This document shows positions 17,032 through 25,830 of a stretch of 64,000 nucleotides of DNA, piece by piece. The notes below the pieces were generated by a model, which saw only the letters and a list, made by a program, of their open reading frames with translations, was not told the DNA's origin and did no database searches. How positions within the stretch are numbered: the stretch's first letter is position 1; every line of letters begins with the position of its first letter. The position numbers and the translations under genes were made by a program. The stretch comes from an uncultured Pelagibacteraceae bacterium (GTDB taxonomy: Bacteria; Pseudomonadota; Alphaproteobacteria; Pelagibacterales; Pelagibacteraceae), in assembly GCA_902600485.1 (NCBI GenBank), contig CACKJD010000002.1:62001-126000 (forward strand), written 5' to 3'.

Positions 17032-18063
17032 TTAATTACCCATAGCAACTAGCTTCGTAGCATTAGTTCTAGTTGTTTTATACAACTTAGAGTCTAATGG
17101 CACCAAACCAATGTCTGCTAGATAACCACCTTTTCCTATAGCTTTCTTAGTTGTGAATTCTTTCACAAACTCATGTAAGCCTGGAATTACACCAACGTGA
17201 GCTTTTTTCACGTAAAAGAATAAAGGTCTGGCAACAGCATAACTGTAGTCTTGAATAGACTTCAATGATGGTTGTCCACCATCAATACTTGCTGCTTGTA
17301 ATTTATCTTTTGCAGCTAGGAAATAACTGAAGCCAAAGAAACCAAACATTTCTTTATCTTGAGTTAACTTTTGGATGATTAAACTATCGTTTTCTCCAAC
17401 TTCAATAGCAGCACCATCTTCTCTGTAAAGTTTTTGAGGTTTTTTGTATTTTTTATTTCCAGCTTCAAAACCTGCTTTATAAAGAGCTTTAGCTTCTTTA
17501 GTCATACCTTTTTTCATCACTAAAGAATTCCAAGCATCTCTAGTTCCTGATGTTCCTGGTGGGATCATCACTGAAATTTTTTGTTTTGGTAAGCTAGGGT
17601 CAATTTGATCCCAAGTTTTATAAATATTTGGAACTAATTTACCATCAACAACTGTATGAGCGGCTAGCGCTAAGTATAATTGTTCTTTTGTAAAGTTTAC
17701 TGGTTTTGCATCTTTACTGTAAGCTAATGTAATACCGTCGTTTCCAATTACGATTTCAACGATATCATTAACACCATTTTTCTTACATAGTGCTTTTTCT
17801 TTATCTTTCATAGCTCTTGATGCATTTGTAATATCTGGATGTTGTTCACCTACACCAGCGCAAAATAGTTTAGCTCCACCACCAGTACCAGTAGACTCAA
17901 TAACAGGAGTTTTAAATCCTGAACCACCAAATCTTTCAGCAACAACAGTCGCATAAGGGAATACCGTAGAAGAACCAACTATCTTAATTTGATCTCTTGC
18001 TTGAGCAACAGTTGCTATTGATAAAGCTACCAATGAAGCAATTATTATAGTTAGTTTTTTCAT
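17032..18063 (-). CDS. pstS: Phosphate-binding periplasmic protein PstS
   Basis: A 343-residue periplasmic phosphate receptor. A signal peptide (MKKLTIIIASLVALSIATVAQA) precedes mature DQIKIVGSSTVFPYATVVAE. The phosphate-site motifs GSSTVFP, STGTGGGAKLFCAG and PPGTSGTRDAW are present. An upstream start at 18081 would add MKGLKI before the signal peptide. The ATG at 18063 is preferred because an AAAGGAT ribosome-binding site lies just upstream. It is followed by a terminator and preceded by 11-bp-spaced Pho-box repeats, so it should be strongly induced by phosphate starvation. Confidence 0.96.
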   Translation of the reverse strand: MKKLTIIIASLVALSIATVAQARDQIKIVGSSTVFPYATVVAERFGGSGFKTPVIESTGTGGGAKLFCAGVGEQHPDITNASRAMKDKEKALCKKNGVNDIVEIVIGNDGITLAYSKDAKPVNFTKEQLYLALAAHTVVDGKLVPNIYKTWDQIDPSLPKQKISVMIPPGTSGTRDAWNSLVMKKGMTKEAKALYKAGFEAGNKKYKKPQKLYREDGAAIEVGENDSLIIQKLTQDKEMFGFFGFSYFLAAKDKLQAASIDGGQPSLKSIQDYSYAVARPLFFYVKKAHVGVIPGLHEFVKEFTTKKAIGKGGYLADIGLVPLDSKLYKTTRTNATKLVAMGN

Positions 18064-18133
18064 TATCTTTAATCCTTTCATTATTTATTAATTAAAAGAT
18101 GACAGACTCGTATAAATTTATTGAATCTTTAAT

Positions 18134-18161
18134 ATTACAGAATTGTTACACTTTTGTTAAA
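18134..18161 (-). promoter_or_regulatory. Candidate Pho box upstream of pstS (three 11-bp units)
   Basis: Read on the minus strand, TTTAAC, TGTAAC and TGTAAT occur at exact 11-bp steps (plus-strand hexamers at 18156, 18145 and 18134). PhoB sites are direct repeats with an 11-bp period (consensus half-site CTGTCAT), and the TGTAAY core is a plausible AT-shifted version. The array lies about 70 bp upstream of the pstS start. The word AATTCTGTAA recurs upstream of plcP, and AAAAGTGTAA recurs upstream of phoR. Confidence 0.65.
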
Positions 18162-18195
18162 AATGTAACTTTATAGTTGAAACTTAAGAAAACTT

Positions 18196-18804
18196 TTAGT
18201 TGTATTTTTTTGATATAATTATCTTTTCAACATCAGTTTCTAGGCCTCCACTACATGACACGGGGTTTACCTTTTCACTAAGAGCTAGTTCATTGCTTGG
18301 ACGTAAAGTTACTTCAAGTTTTACCAAGTTTACTAATTCTTCTCTAATATCTTCATCATATCTCCAGCTAGGCCATGAACTTGGTGTTGAAAATATAGAG
18401 GTTAAATAACTTGTAGCCATAGTATATCTGTAATTACTCAAGTTTTCATTCCTTAATAAAAAATCTCTTACAGAACTAAAAATATTTCTACATCTAAAAG
18501 AATCCGAAAAGTAATTTTCCTCCTTAAGATTTTTACTCATAGGAACAGAAACAATTAAATCAATTGAGTTTTTAGAATATGAGGTAACTACGTCAGTATA
18601 AAATTCAGATTCAGCAATCTCTAAATGATCTTTTATAGAAGGATATGAAGTTTTTAAATCTGCTTCTAGTCTAAAAATCCCAATATCAAAAACTGTAAGT
18701 TGCTGATTTCTTAATAATGTTGTTATATCTTTGGAAAAAACACTTGTTGTTAAAGAGCTTAACAAAAAAGCAAAAATTAAAATATTTTTAAGTATTCTAA
18801 TCAT
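18196..18804 (-). CDS. Exported protein of unknown function in the pho cluster
   Basis: A 202-residue protein with an N-terminal signal peptide (MIRILKNILIFAFLLSSLTTSVFS) and a hydrophilic remainder, so probably periplasmic. A reading from 18831 adds nine residues (MLVFLLFLS); the ATG at 18804 gives a conventional signal sequence. Residues after the signal (DITTLLRNQQLTVFDIGIFRLEADL) begin a mixed alpha/beta-looking region, and two cysteines (near residues 104 and 184) could form a disulfide. I do not recognise the family. It lies between phoR and pstS on the same strand, which suggests a phosphate-related or PhoR-associated role. Confidence 0.75.
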   Translation of the reverse strand: MIRILKNILIFAFLLSSLTTSVFSKDITTLLRNQQLTVFDIGIFRLEADLKTSYPSIKDHLEIAESEFYTDVVTSYSKNSIDLIVSVPMSKNLKEENYFSDSFRCRNIFSSVRDFLLRNENLSNYRYTMATSYLTSIFSTPSSWPSWRYDEDIREELVNLVKLEVTLRPSNELALSEKVNPVSCSGGLETDVEKIIISKKYN

Positions 18805-18894
18805 GCTTAAAAATAATAAAAAGACTAACATTAATCAAGTAAAGAAATGTTATAAGAACGTTCTAAAATTATTATAAAACAATACTTTTTAAAT

Positions 18895-20040
18895 CTAAGT
18901 TTTTGTTGGTAAATAAATTTGAACTTCAGTTCCTTTATTTTCCTCACTTAGAATCTCATAATGTCCACGATGTTGAGTAACAATATGTTTAACAATAGCT
19001 AATCCTAAACCAGTTCCACCAACCCTATTACTTTGTTCAAGATCTACCCTAAAAAATCTTTCTGTAATTCTAGAAATATATCTTTGAGGAATACCAACAC
19101 CTTCATCTTTAATACTGATCATAAAATTTTTTTCTAACAATTTACCAACACTAATTTTGCTTGATATAAAAATAGACTTGTTTTCATTTGAATACTTAAT
19201 TGCATTATCTAAAAGATTAGAAAAAACAGTTTGTAATTTTTTTTCATCTCCAATAACAATCGTTGGATTAGCGAGAGATAAATTAATATTTAATTTCTTT
19301 CTTTTTAAAATAATCTCAAAATTACTGATGATTGTTTTGAAAAGATCATTTATATCTACTAAAGAGTTTGGCCTTATGTGTTCTTCTAATTCAATTCTTG
19401 TGAGTATTAAAAGATCATTAATTAAATTTTCCATTCTATTTGATTGATCAGTCATTATTTTCATAAATTTTTTTTTAGCCTTTTCATCATCAGACGCTGG
19501 GCCCTCAATTGTTTCTAATGATCCTTTGATTGCCATTAAAGGTGTTCTTAATTCATGGCTTACATTAGCGACAAAATCAGTTTTAAATTTTTGTGCTTTT
19601 GTAATTTCAGTAAAATCTTTTAAAAATAACACAACAGAATCTGGTTCAGTAAATAAATGAGTTGGACCAGGAATAATATAAATTTTATAAAATTGATATG
19701 ACGGGAGGTCTATTTCAATGTCAATATTTTTTGTTTTATTTTCAACAATAGCTTTTTCAATATTTTCTATTAATTCTGGTTTTCGAATTACAGAGGATAT
19801 GTTTTTATCAATTAAATTACTTCCAAATCTTTTTAATGCACTTGGATTAGCATATTTAATTATATTAAATTTATTTAATGCGAAAAACTGATCTTCAAGC
19901 TCGTCTATAATTACTCTTTTTGTTTTTTCCTCTCTTTTATTAACTATTATGGCAGTATTTATTGGTTTGTTTTTTTTTTGATTAAGTAAATATAGGAGAT
20001 AAATTATAACAATTACAAGTAGGATGACTAAATATTCCAT
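18895..20040 (-). CDS. phoR: Phosphate regulon sensor histidine kinase PhoR
   Basis: A 381-residue kinase with a single N-terminal membrane helix (residues 2-20) and no sizeable periplasmic domain, then a PAS-like region (about 45-145), the HisKA dimerisation domain with H162 in SHELRTPLMAIKGS, and the ATPase domain (N-box NLLDNAIKYS, then DEGVGIP and GTGLGLAIVKHI). The lack of a periplasmic sensor fits PhoR, which senses through Pst and PhoU. Unlike the usual phoR-adjacent-to-phoB order, here the two bracket the whole pst block. Confidence 0.9.
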   Translation of the reverse strand: MEYLVILLVIVIIYLLYLLNQKKNKPINTAIIVNKREEKTKRVIIDELEDQFFALNKFNIIKYANPSALKRFGSNLIDKNISSVIRKPELIENIEKAIVENKTKNIDIEIDLPSYQFYKIYIIPGPTHLFTEPDSVVLFLKDFTEITKAQKFKTDFVANVSHELRTPLMAIKGSLETIEGPASDDEKAKKKFMKIMTDQSNRMENLINDLLILTRIELEEHIRPNSLVDINDLFKTIISNFEIILKRKKLNINLSLANPTIVIGDEKKLQTVFSNLLDNAIKYSNENKSIFISSKISVGKLLEKNFMISIKDEGVGIPQRYISRITERFFRVDLEQSNRVGGTGLGLAIVKHIVTQHRGHYEILSEENKGTEVQIYLPTKT

Positions 20041-20065
20041 AAATTAGATAGTTTAATTTTGCAAT

Positions 20066-20076
20066 ATTACACTTTT
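20066..20076 (-). promoter_or_regulatory. Possible weak PhoB half-site upstream of phoR
   Basis: The minus-strand word AAAAGTGTAA (20067-20076), within AAAAGTGTAAT, is shared exactly with the pstS promoter repeat, about 27 bp upstream of the phoR ATG. A second unit 11 bp away is poor (GCATTA), so this is only a half-site and could be chance in an AT-rich genome. Confidence 0.3.
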
Positions 20077-20103
20077 TAATGCAAACAAATTAAGAAAAAT
20101 TAA

Positions 20104-21111
20104 CTAATGGTTAGGTGAAATATTGTTAAAAAATATTTTTGCTGTTTCTTCCCAAGTGAATTTTTTTGCAAATTCAAGACAATCGTTTCTATCAACTTTT
20201 AAAGCTTTTTGGGCTGAAACTTTAAGATTATTGTCTAAACAATTTATTTTGGATCCTTCAAATATATCTTTAGGACCTGGAACAGGATACGCTGCAACAG
20301 GTGTTCCACAATTTAAAGCCTCGGTAACCACAATTCCAAATGTATCTGTTTTACTAGGGAATACAAAAACATCGGAGGATGCAAAATGTGATGCTAATTC
20401 ACCGTTGGTTTTTTCTCCTAAAAAAATATCTTTAGGGAATTCTTTTTTTAATTTTTTTAAATCAGGTCCTTTTCCTATTATTATTTTTGTACCTTCTAAA
20501 TCACATTCTAAAAAAGCTCTTATATTTTTCTCAACTGCAACTCTTCCAACATAAATCCAAATTGGTCTTTTGTGGGGTAAATCAATTTTTTTAGGGTTCT
20601 TAAATGCTCCGTGATTTCCACCTCTGGTCCAAGTAATCATTTTATTATCATCTATACCTATATTAATTAATTCTCTTCTCATAGACTCTGTTGTTACTAA
20701 AATTCTCTCAGCCTTATTATGAAAATTTGCTAAAAATTTTTCAGCCCATTTTGCAGGTATAATTGGAAAATATAATTTAAGATATTTATCAAACCTTGTA
20801 TGAAAACTTGTAGTAAACTTTAGATTATTCTTTAAACAATATCTTCTTGCCATAGTTCCTATAGGACCTTCAGTAGCGATATGAATTGCATCAGGTTTTA
20901 TTTTTTTTATCAAACTACCAACTCTTGGCCAAACATTAATAGATAATCTAATTTCATTATATTTGGGCATCGGAAAAGTTAAAAATAAGTCTGGAGTTAT
21001 ATATTCTACTAAATGACCCTGTTTTTTTAAAACTTGCCCTGTTTCATGAAGAGTTCTTACTACACCATTAACTTGAGGGAAATATGCATCTGTCGCAATT
21101 AAGATTTTCAT
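20104..21111 (-). CDS. agt: GT4-family glycosyltransferase, probable glycolipid synthase for lipid renovation
   Basis: A 335-residue GT-B fold glycosyltransferase (family 4). The N-terminal DAYFPQVNGVVRTL and the C-terminal donor-site run SSDVFVFPSKTDTFGIVVTEALNCGTPV (EX7E-type motif) are typical of enzymes adding sugars to diacylglycerol. It sits 3 bp from a PlcP-like phosphoesterase. In SAR11 and marine roseobacters, a PlcP-Agt pair replaces phospholipids with glycolipids under phosphate starvation, PlcP making diacylglycerol and Agt glycosylating it. Donor sugar (glucose or glucuronate) cannot be told from sequence. Confidence 0.8.
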   Translation of the reverse strand: MKILIATDAYFPQVNGVVRTLHETGQVLKKQGHLVEYITPDLFLTFPMPKYNEIRLSINVWPRVGSLIKKIKPDAIHIATEGPIGTMARRYCLKNNLKFTTSFHTRFDKYLKLYFPIIPAKWAEKFLANFHNKAERILVTTESMRRELINIGIDDNKMITWTRGGNHGAFKNPKKIDLPHKRPIWIYVGRVAVEKNIRAFLECDLEGTKIIIGKGPDLKKLKKEFPKDIFLGEKTNGELASHFASSDVFVFPSKTDTFGIVVTEALNCGTPVAAYPVPGPKDIFEGSKINCLDNNLKVSAQKALKVDRNDCLEFAKKFTWEETAKIFFNNISPNH

Positions 21112-21114
21112 TTT

Positions 21115-21936
21115 TTAAGATGCTTTTTTAAGATTTTTTGTTTTTAAAGTTTGTGAAATTTCCTCATTATTGAAATATTTATCTCTTATTTTATCCCAAT
21201 AAATAATTTCGAATTTTCCATTGTAATTTTCTACTAATGCGGTGCATGACTCAACCCAATCACCACAATTAAGATAATTTATTCCATTGAACTCTTGATC
21301 TTCCGCATGATGAATATGACCACAAATTATTCCATCATATTTTTTGTTTTTTGCATAATCTGAAAGTGTTTTTTCATATTCGCCAATATATTTTACTGCA
21401 TTTTTAACTTTATATTTTAAGAATTTAGCAAGTGACCAGTAATCTTTGCCTCTTAATTTTCTAAAGAAATTTATAACCACATTAATTCTTAGTAATAAAT
21501 TATAAGCAACAGATCCAATTTTAGATAACCATTTAGCGTGTTTCATTACCCCGTCCCACGCATCACCATGTACAATTAAATATTTTTTTCCTAAATTAGT
21601 TTCGTGAACAATTCTATTTAACATGTGTATGTCGCCAAAATTCATAGGAATAAATTTTCTAAATAATTCATCATGATTGCCTACTATGTAGAAAACTTTA
21701 GTACCATGTCTTGCTTTTCTTAATATTTTTTGAATTACGTCATTATGTTCTTGAGGCCAATAAAAATTTTTTTGCATCGCCCAAACATCAACAATATCTC
21801 CAACAAGATAAAGATTTTCTGATCTAGAGTTTTTAAAAAATTCTAAAATCTTACTTGCCTGACACCCCTTTGTTCCAAGATGTAAATCTGAAATAAATAT
21901 ACTTCTATACTTTAATAAAGGTGATTTATTTGTCAT
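21115..21936 (-). CDS. plcP: PlcP-type metallophosphoesterase (phospholipase C)
   Basis: A 273-residue calcineurin-like phosphoesterase. Metal-site motifs in order are ISDLHLG, VGDIVDVW, VGNHDE, VHGDAWD and CGHIHHAE. The family is related to LpxH, and PlcP proteins are often misnamed UDP-2,3-diacylglucosamine diphosphatase. The dedicated enzyme LpxI is already encoded at 56836-57630, and the partner glycosyltransferase, nearby DAG kinase and Pho regulon support the phospholipase C role: splitting phosphatidylglycerol or phosphatidylethanolamine to release phosphate headgroups. A Pho-box-like site lies upstream. Confidence 0.82.
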   Translation of the reverse strand: MTNKSPLLKYRSIFISDLHLGTKGCQASKILEFFKNSRSENLYLVGDIVDVWAMQKNFYWPQEHNDVIQKILRKARHGTKVFYIVGNHDELFRKFIPMNFGDIHMLNRIVHETNLGKKYLIVHGDAWDGVMKHAKWLSKIGSVAYNLLLRINVVINFFRKLRGKDYWSLAKFLKYKVKNAVKYIGEYEKTLSDYAKNKKYDGIICGHIHHAEDQEFNGINYLNCGDWVESCTALVENYNGKFEIIYWDKIRDKYFNNEEISQTLKTKNLKKAS

Positions 21937-22000
21937 ATAAACTTGTTTTATTTTTTGATTCGCTTATAAGTAGAAACATAACTACCTTGTACATAATAAT

Positions 22001-22017
22001 GTTACAGAATTATTAAA
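22001..22017 (-). promoter_or_regulatory. Candidate Pho box between plcP and the DAG kinase gene
   Basis: On the minus strand TTTAAT-AATTC-TGTAAC gives two hexamers with an 11-bp step. The ten-base word AATTCTGTAA (22002-22011) is identical to one in the pstS promoter (18135-18144), and the surrounding bases also align. It lies about 65 bp upstream of plcP, a good position for activation, but only 3 bp before the divergent kinase ATG. Confidence 0.55.
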
Positions 22018-22019
22018 TT

Positions 22020-22910
22020 ATGAAATTTTGTTTGATATATAATAAAAAATCTGCCGGTGGAAGAAAGACTAATTTTATTAAAAAGATTCTTTATGAAATT
22101 CGAAAACAATACAAGGTTGATTTTTTTGAGACAAAAAGTGAGAACCAAGCATCAGAAATAATAAAAAATATCCCAAAAAATCAATATAACAGATTATTAT
22201 TAGCTGGTGGAGATGGGTCAGTTTCATTTGCTATTAACGAACTTATAAAAAATAATTTTAATTTTAATAAGGATTTTGCAATTGGATATATTCCAGCAGG
22301 AACAGCTAATATTCTACAAGCTGAATTGGGTATGTCTAAAAACATTAAACAAATTGCAAAAACATTAACCTCAAATAATTTTAATAAATCTAATTTAATG
22401 AAAATAAATGAAAAACATTTTGTTTTGATGGCAGGATTAGGATGGGATGCTCAAATAGTTCAATCAATTAATTCCTCGATTAAAAAAATAATGGGAAAAT
22501 TAATATTTGGTATCAAAGGTTTACAAAAATTTTTATTTATGAAGAATAATAAAATCAAGATATTTATCGATAATGAAACTATTTATGCAGATTGGGTTCT
22601 ATGTACAAATAGCAAATATTATGCAGGTCATCATTCAATAGCAAAAACAAATATCTTTGATGATAAAGTTGTTACATACATCTTTGAAAACTTAAATCGA
22701 TTAAAATTATTATATTACATATATTTAGTAGCTATTTATGGTAATTTAGAAAAATCAAAATCAGTGATTACAAAATATGATGATAATATTAAATTTGAAG
22801 GTGTGAATAGTAAAATACCAGTGCAAATTGATGGTGACAATTTTGGTAATTTCAAAGAAGTTTTAATTTCAAAATCAGAAAAAAAAATAAATATATTAAA
22901 GTCTGCTTAA
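22020..22910 (+). CDS. Diacylglycerol kinase-family lipid kinase (YegS/BmrU-like)
   Basis: A 296-residue member of the DAG kinase catalytic family. It has the N-terminal NKKSAGGRK, the ATP-binding GGDGSVSFAINEL and the conserved YIPAGTANILQAELG. It phosphorylates lipid hydroxyls, most likely diacylglycerol to phosphatidic acid. Divergent from plcP, it probably recycles diacylglycerol released by PlcP back into phospholipid when phosphate returns, as proposed for SAR11 lipid renovation. The ATG at 22020 gives the standard N-terminus and leaves an 83-bp intergenic region. Confidence 0.85.
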   Translation: MKFCLIYNKKSAGGRKTNFIKKILYEIRKQYKVDFFETKSENQASEIIKNIPKNQYNRLLLAGGDGSVSFAINELIKNNFNFNKDFAIGYIPAGTANILQAELGMSKNIKQIAKTLTSNNFNKSNLMKINEKHFVLMAGLGWDAQIVQSINSSIKKIMGKLIFGIKGLQKFLFMKNNKIKIFIDNETIYADWVLCTNSKYYAGHHSIAKTNIFDDKVVTYIFENLNRLKLLYYIYLVAIYGNLEKSKSVITKYDDNIKFEGVNSKIPVQIDGDNFGNFKEVLISKSEKKINILKSA

Positions 22911-22912
22911 TA

Positions 22913-24115
22913 CTATTTTACCCTACCATATACATCCTGATATCTAACAATATCTGTTTCTTTAAGGATTGAGCCTATTTGTGCTTCTACAATTTTAACC
23001 GGTTTTTTAAATGGATTTTCAATTCTGTGAATAGCTCCTAATGGAATATAAATAGTTTCACCAGGTTTCTTTAAGAATTTACTTTTATTTAGAGTAATTC
23101 TTGGAATTCCATGAGTAACTACCCAATGTTCTGATCTATGGAAATGTTTTTGAAGGCTTAAAATGCCTTTAGGTTTAACAAATAATTCTTTAATTAAAAA
23201 TTCTTTGCCTTTAAATAAGTTTGTATAGCTGCCCCATGGTCTATGAAATACGTTTTTCTTTTTAAAATATCTATTTTTAATTTTTCCATACATTTTGCAG
23301 ATTTCTTTCCAGCTCCCTAGATCCGACCATGGAATATCAAGCTTGATCGCATTGATATTTTTAGTTTTCTCAAGTATTGCGTAATCAAACGATTTTGCTG
23401 TAGCTTTAGAAAATGATTGTTTATTTAAATAATACACATTGCTTTTATATTTAGCTTTTATTACAGCTTTTTTACAGTTTCGAAAAATATTAGGCTGATA
23501 TTTCTTAAAATTATTAATAATTGAGTCTTTTCTCAAAAAAAACATCCCAGAGTTCCAGTATCCTTTTTGTCTAATTACTTGTTTTGCTCTCGATGTTTTA
23601 GGTTTTTCAATAAATTTGGTGACCTTATCAATATTCTTTTTTTTCTTAGTAATGAAATATCCATACTCACTAGATGGACTTGTTGGCTTTATGCCAAATA
23701 TAAATATATTTTTTTCATCTAAATTTGACTTATTTTTATTAATAGCTGTAATTAATTTGTTAGGCTTTTCAATTAAATGATCTGCAGTAAAATACATTAA
23801 TGGCTGATTATACGGTACATCTTTAATTAATGCTGATGCTAAAATTGCTGGAGCAGTATTTTTTTTTGCTGGTTCTAAAATAATTTTATATTTTGTAATT
23901 CTGCTTTTCTTTAAAGCTTTTTTTACATCCTTAATATACTTTGAATTAGTACTTATAATTGGGTAATCAAAAACTTTACTTTTAACTCTTTCAAAAGTTT
24001 TATTAATTAAAGTCCAGCCACCAAAATCTATAAATTGTTTTGCTTGATGATTAGATTTTTTGGGCCAAAGTCTTGTACCTGCCCCACCGCATAAAATAAC
24101 CGGTCTAATTTTCAT
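22913..24115 (-). CDS. manC: Mannose-1-phosphate guanylyltransferase / mannose-6-phosphate isomerase
   Basis: A 400-residue type II GMP/PMI enzyme that makes GDP-mannose for surface polysaccharide. The N-terminal nucleotidyltransferase signature is ILCGGAGTRLWPKK, followed by the substrate motif FIEKPKTS. The C-terminal cupin is from about residue 290, with LQKHFHRSEHWVVTHG. Length is short for the family (typically about 470) but both domains are present. It overlaps ilvD by one base and is convergent with the DAG kinase gene. The rest of the mannose pathway is not in the window. Confidence 0.9.
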   Translation of the reverse strand: MKIRPVILCGGAGTRLWPKKSNHQAKQFIDFGGWTLINKTFERVKSKVFDYPIISTNSKYIKDVKKALKKSRITKYKIILEPAKKNTAPAILASALIKDVPYNQPLMYFTADHLIEKPNKLITAINKNKSNLDEKNIFIFGIKPTSPSSEYGYFITKKKKNIDKVTKFIEKPKTSRAKQVIRQKGYWNSGMFFLRKDSIINNFKKYQPNIFRNCKKAVIKAKYKSNVYYLNKQSFSKATAKSFDYAILEKTKNINAIKLDIPWSDLGSWKEICKMYGKIKNRYFKKKNVFHRPWGSYTNLFKGKEFLIKELFVKPKGILSLQKHFHRSEHWVVTHGIPRITLNKSKFLKKPGETIYIPLGAIHRIENPFKKPVKIVEAQIGSILKETDIVRYQDVYGRVK

Positions 24116-25830
24116 TAAATATCAGCGTATACTTTAACCTCGTTTTTACCACCAGGATGTGTTGGTGCTCCTAAATATGCTGGTCCAACTGTTTGTGCAT
24201 ACTTCCAAAGAGTTCCATTACCAAAGTTAATCTTTTTAGGTCTCCATTTTTTACGTCTTTTTTGCAATTCTTTTTTGGACAATCTAACATTGATAGTTCC
24301 TTTTTTAGCATCAATGTCTATTACGTCTCCGTTTCTAAGTAATGCAATTGGTCCTCCAACAGATGCTTCCGGACCAACGTGACCAATACAAAAACCTCTT
24401 GTTGCACCTGAAAATCTACCATCAGTAATAAGTGCTACCTTCTCTCCTTTTCCTTGACCGTAAATTGCACCAGTTGTCTGTAACATTTCTCTCATACCAG
24501 GACCACCTTTTGGACCTTCGTATCTAATAATAATTATGTCTCCATCTTTATATTTTTTATTCTTAACAGCTTTATAAGCAGACTCTTCTGTATCAAAACA
24601 TCTTGCTGTTCCTGTAAATTGTAATTTTTTTAATCCTGCAACTTTTACAATTGCTCCTTCTGGTGCAAGATTTCCTTTTAAACCTACAACACCACCATCA
24701 TTTGAAAGTGGATTGTTATATTTTCTCATAACTTTTTGTTTTGGATTAAATTTGATATTTTTAAGATTTTGTCTCATAGTTTTTCCAGTTACTGTCATAC
24801 AATCTCCATGGATATATCCACCATCTAACAAAGTTCTTAATAACATTGGTACACCACCTGCTAGCCACATATCTTTTGCAACATATCTTCCACCTGGTTT
24901 TAGATCAGCAAGATAAGGTGTTCTTTTAAAAATTTTAGCAACATCCATTAAATCAAATTTAATTCCTATTTCATTTGCTATTGCTGGTAAATGTAATGCA
25001 GCATTAGTTGATCCTCCAGTTGCTGCAACAATTGTTGCTGCATTTTCTAATGCTTTTCTTGTAACAATATCTCTTGGTCTAATATTTTTTGCTAATAAAT
25101 TCATTACAGCTTTTCCACTTTGTAATGCAAATTTATCTCTTTGTTCGTAGGGTGCTGGGGTTCCAGCTGAATAAGGTAATGCTAATCCCATTGCTTCTGA
25201 GACACATGCCATAGTGTTTGCTGTAAATTGACCTCCACAAGCACCTGCACTTGGACAAGCTTTTAATTCTAATTTTCTTAAAGCATGTGCATTCATTTGT
25301 CCTGAAGAATATTTTCCTACACCTTCAAAAACATCTACCACAGTTACATCTTTACCGTTAAATCTTCCAGGAAGTATGGAGCCTCCATAAATAAATACAC
25401 TTGGCACATTTAATCTAACCATTGCCATCATCAAACCAGGTAAAGATTTATCACAACCTGCAACACCTACTAAAGCATCATAACAATGACCTCGTACAGT
25501 GAGCTCAGTTGAGTCCGCAATTACATCTCTTGAAACTAATGAAGATTTCATTCCCTCATGTCCCATTGCAATACCATCAGTAACTGTGATTGTGCAAAAT
25601 TCTCTTGGTGTTCCTCCCGATGATTTAACACCTTTTTTAACTGATTGAGCTTGTCTCATTAAAGCAATGTTACAAGGTGCAGCTTCATTCCATGTTGAAA
25701 CTACTCCTACAAAAGGTTTTGCAACATCTTTTTCTGTCAGTTTCATAGCATAATAAAAAGATCTTTGAGGGGCCTTATCTGGTCCTAGCGAAGTATGTCT
25801 ACTTGGTAGTTTTTTCTTATTAAATTTCAT
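24115..25830 (-). CDS. ilvD: Dihydroxy-acid dehydratase
   Basis: A 571-residue IlvD/Edd family enzyme converting 2,3-dihydroxy-isovalerate or -methylvalerate to keto acids in valine, leucine and isoleucine synthesis. Conserved Fe-S cluster regions are [11 protein letters not shown] and [16 protein letters not shown], and the C-terminal motif is [18 protein letters not shown]. It abuts manC and overlaps the valS stop by one base (ATG/TAA), so it is read with valS, which charges the valine it helps make. Confidence 0.96.
   Translation of the reverse strand: MKFNKKKLPSRHTSLGPDKAPQRSFYYAMKLTEKDVAKPFVGVVSTWNEAAPCNIALMRQAQSVKKGVKSSGGTPREFCTITVTDGIAMGHEGMKSSLVSRDVIADSTELTVRGHCYDALVGVAGCDKSLPGLMMAMVRLNVPSVFIYGGSILPGRFNGKDVTVVDVFEGVGKYSSGQMNAHALRKLELKACPSAGACGGQFTANTMACVSEAMGLALPYSAGTPAPYEQRDKFALQSGKAVMNLLAKNIRPRDIVTRKALENAATIVAATGGSTNAALHLPAIANEIGIKFDLMDVAKIFKRTPYLADLKPGGRYVAKDMWLAGGVPMLLRTLLDGGYIHGDCMTVTGKTMRQNLKNIKFNPKQKVMRKYNNPLSNDGGVVGLKGNLAPEGAIVKVAGLKKLQFTGTARCFDTEESAYKAVKNKKYKDGDIIIIRYEGPKGGPGMREMLQTTGAIYGQGKGEKVALITDGRFSGATRGFCIGHVGPEASVGGPIALLRNGDVIDIDAKKGTINVRLSKKELQKRRKKWRPKKINFGNGTLWKYAQTVGPAYLGAPTHPGGKNEVKVYADI

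Noticed and set aside
18855-18864. Palindrome AGAACGTTCT upstream of the exported orphan
   Set aside because: Half-sites are adjacent rather than N7-spaced as in the LexA site, and a single ten-base palindrome is expected by chance.
20123-20554. Plus-strand 143-codon open frame opposite the glycosyltransferase gene
   Set aside because: Shadow frame; the minus-strand GT4 motifs are unambiguous.
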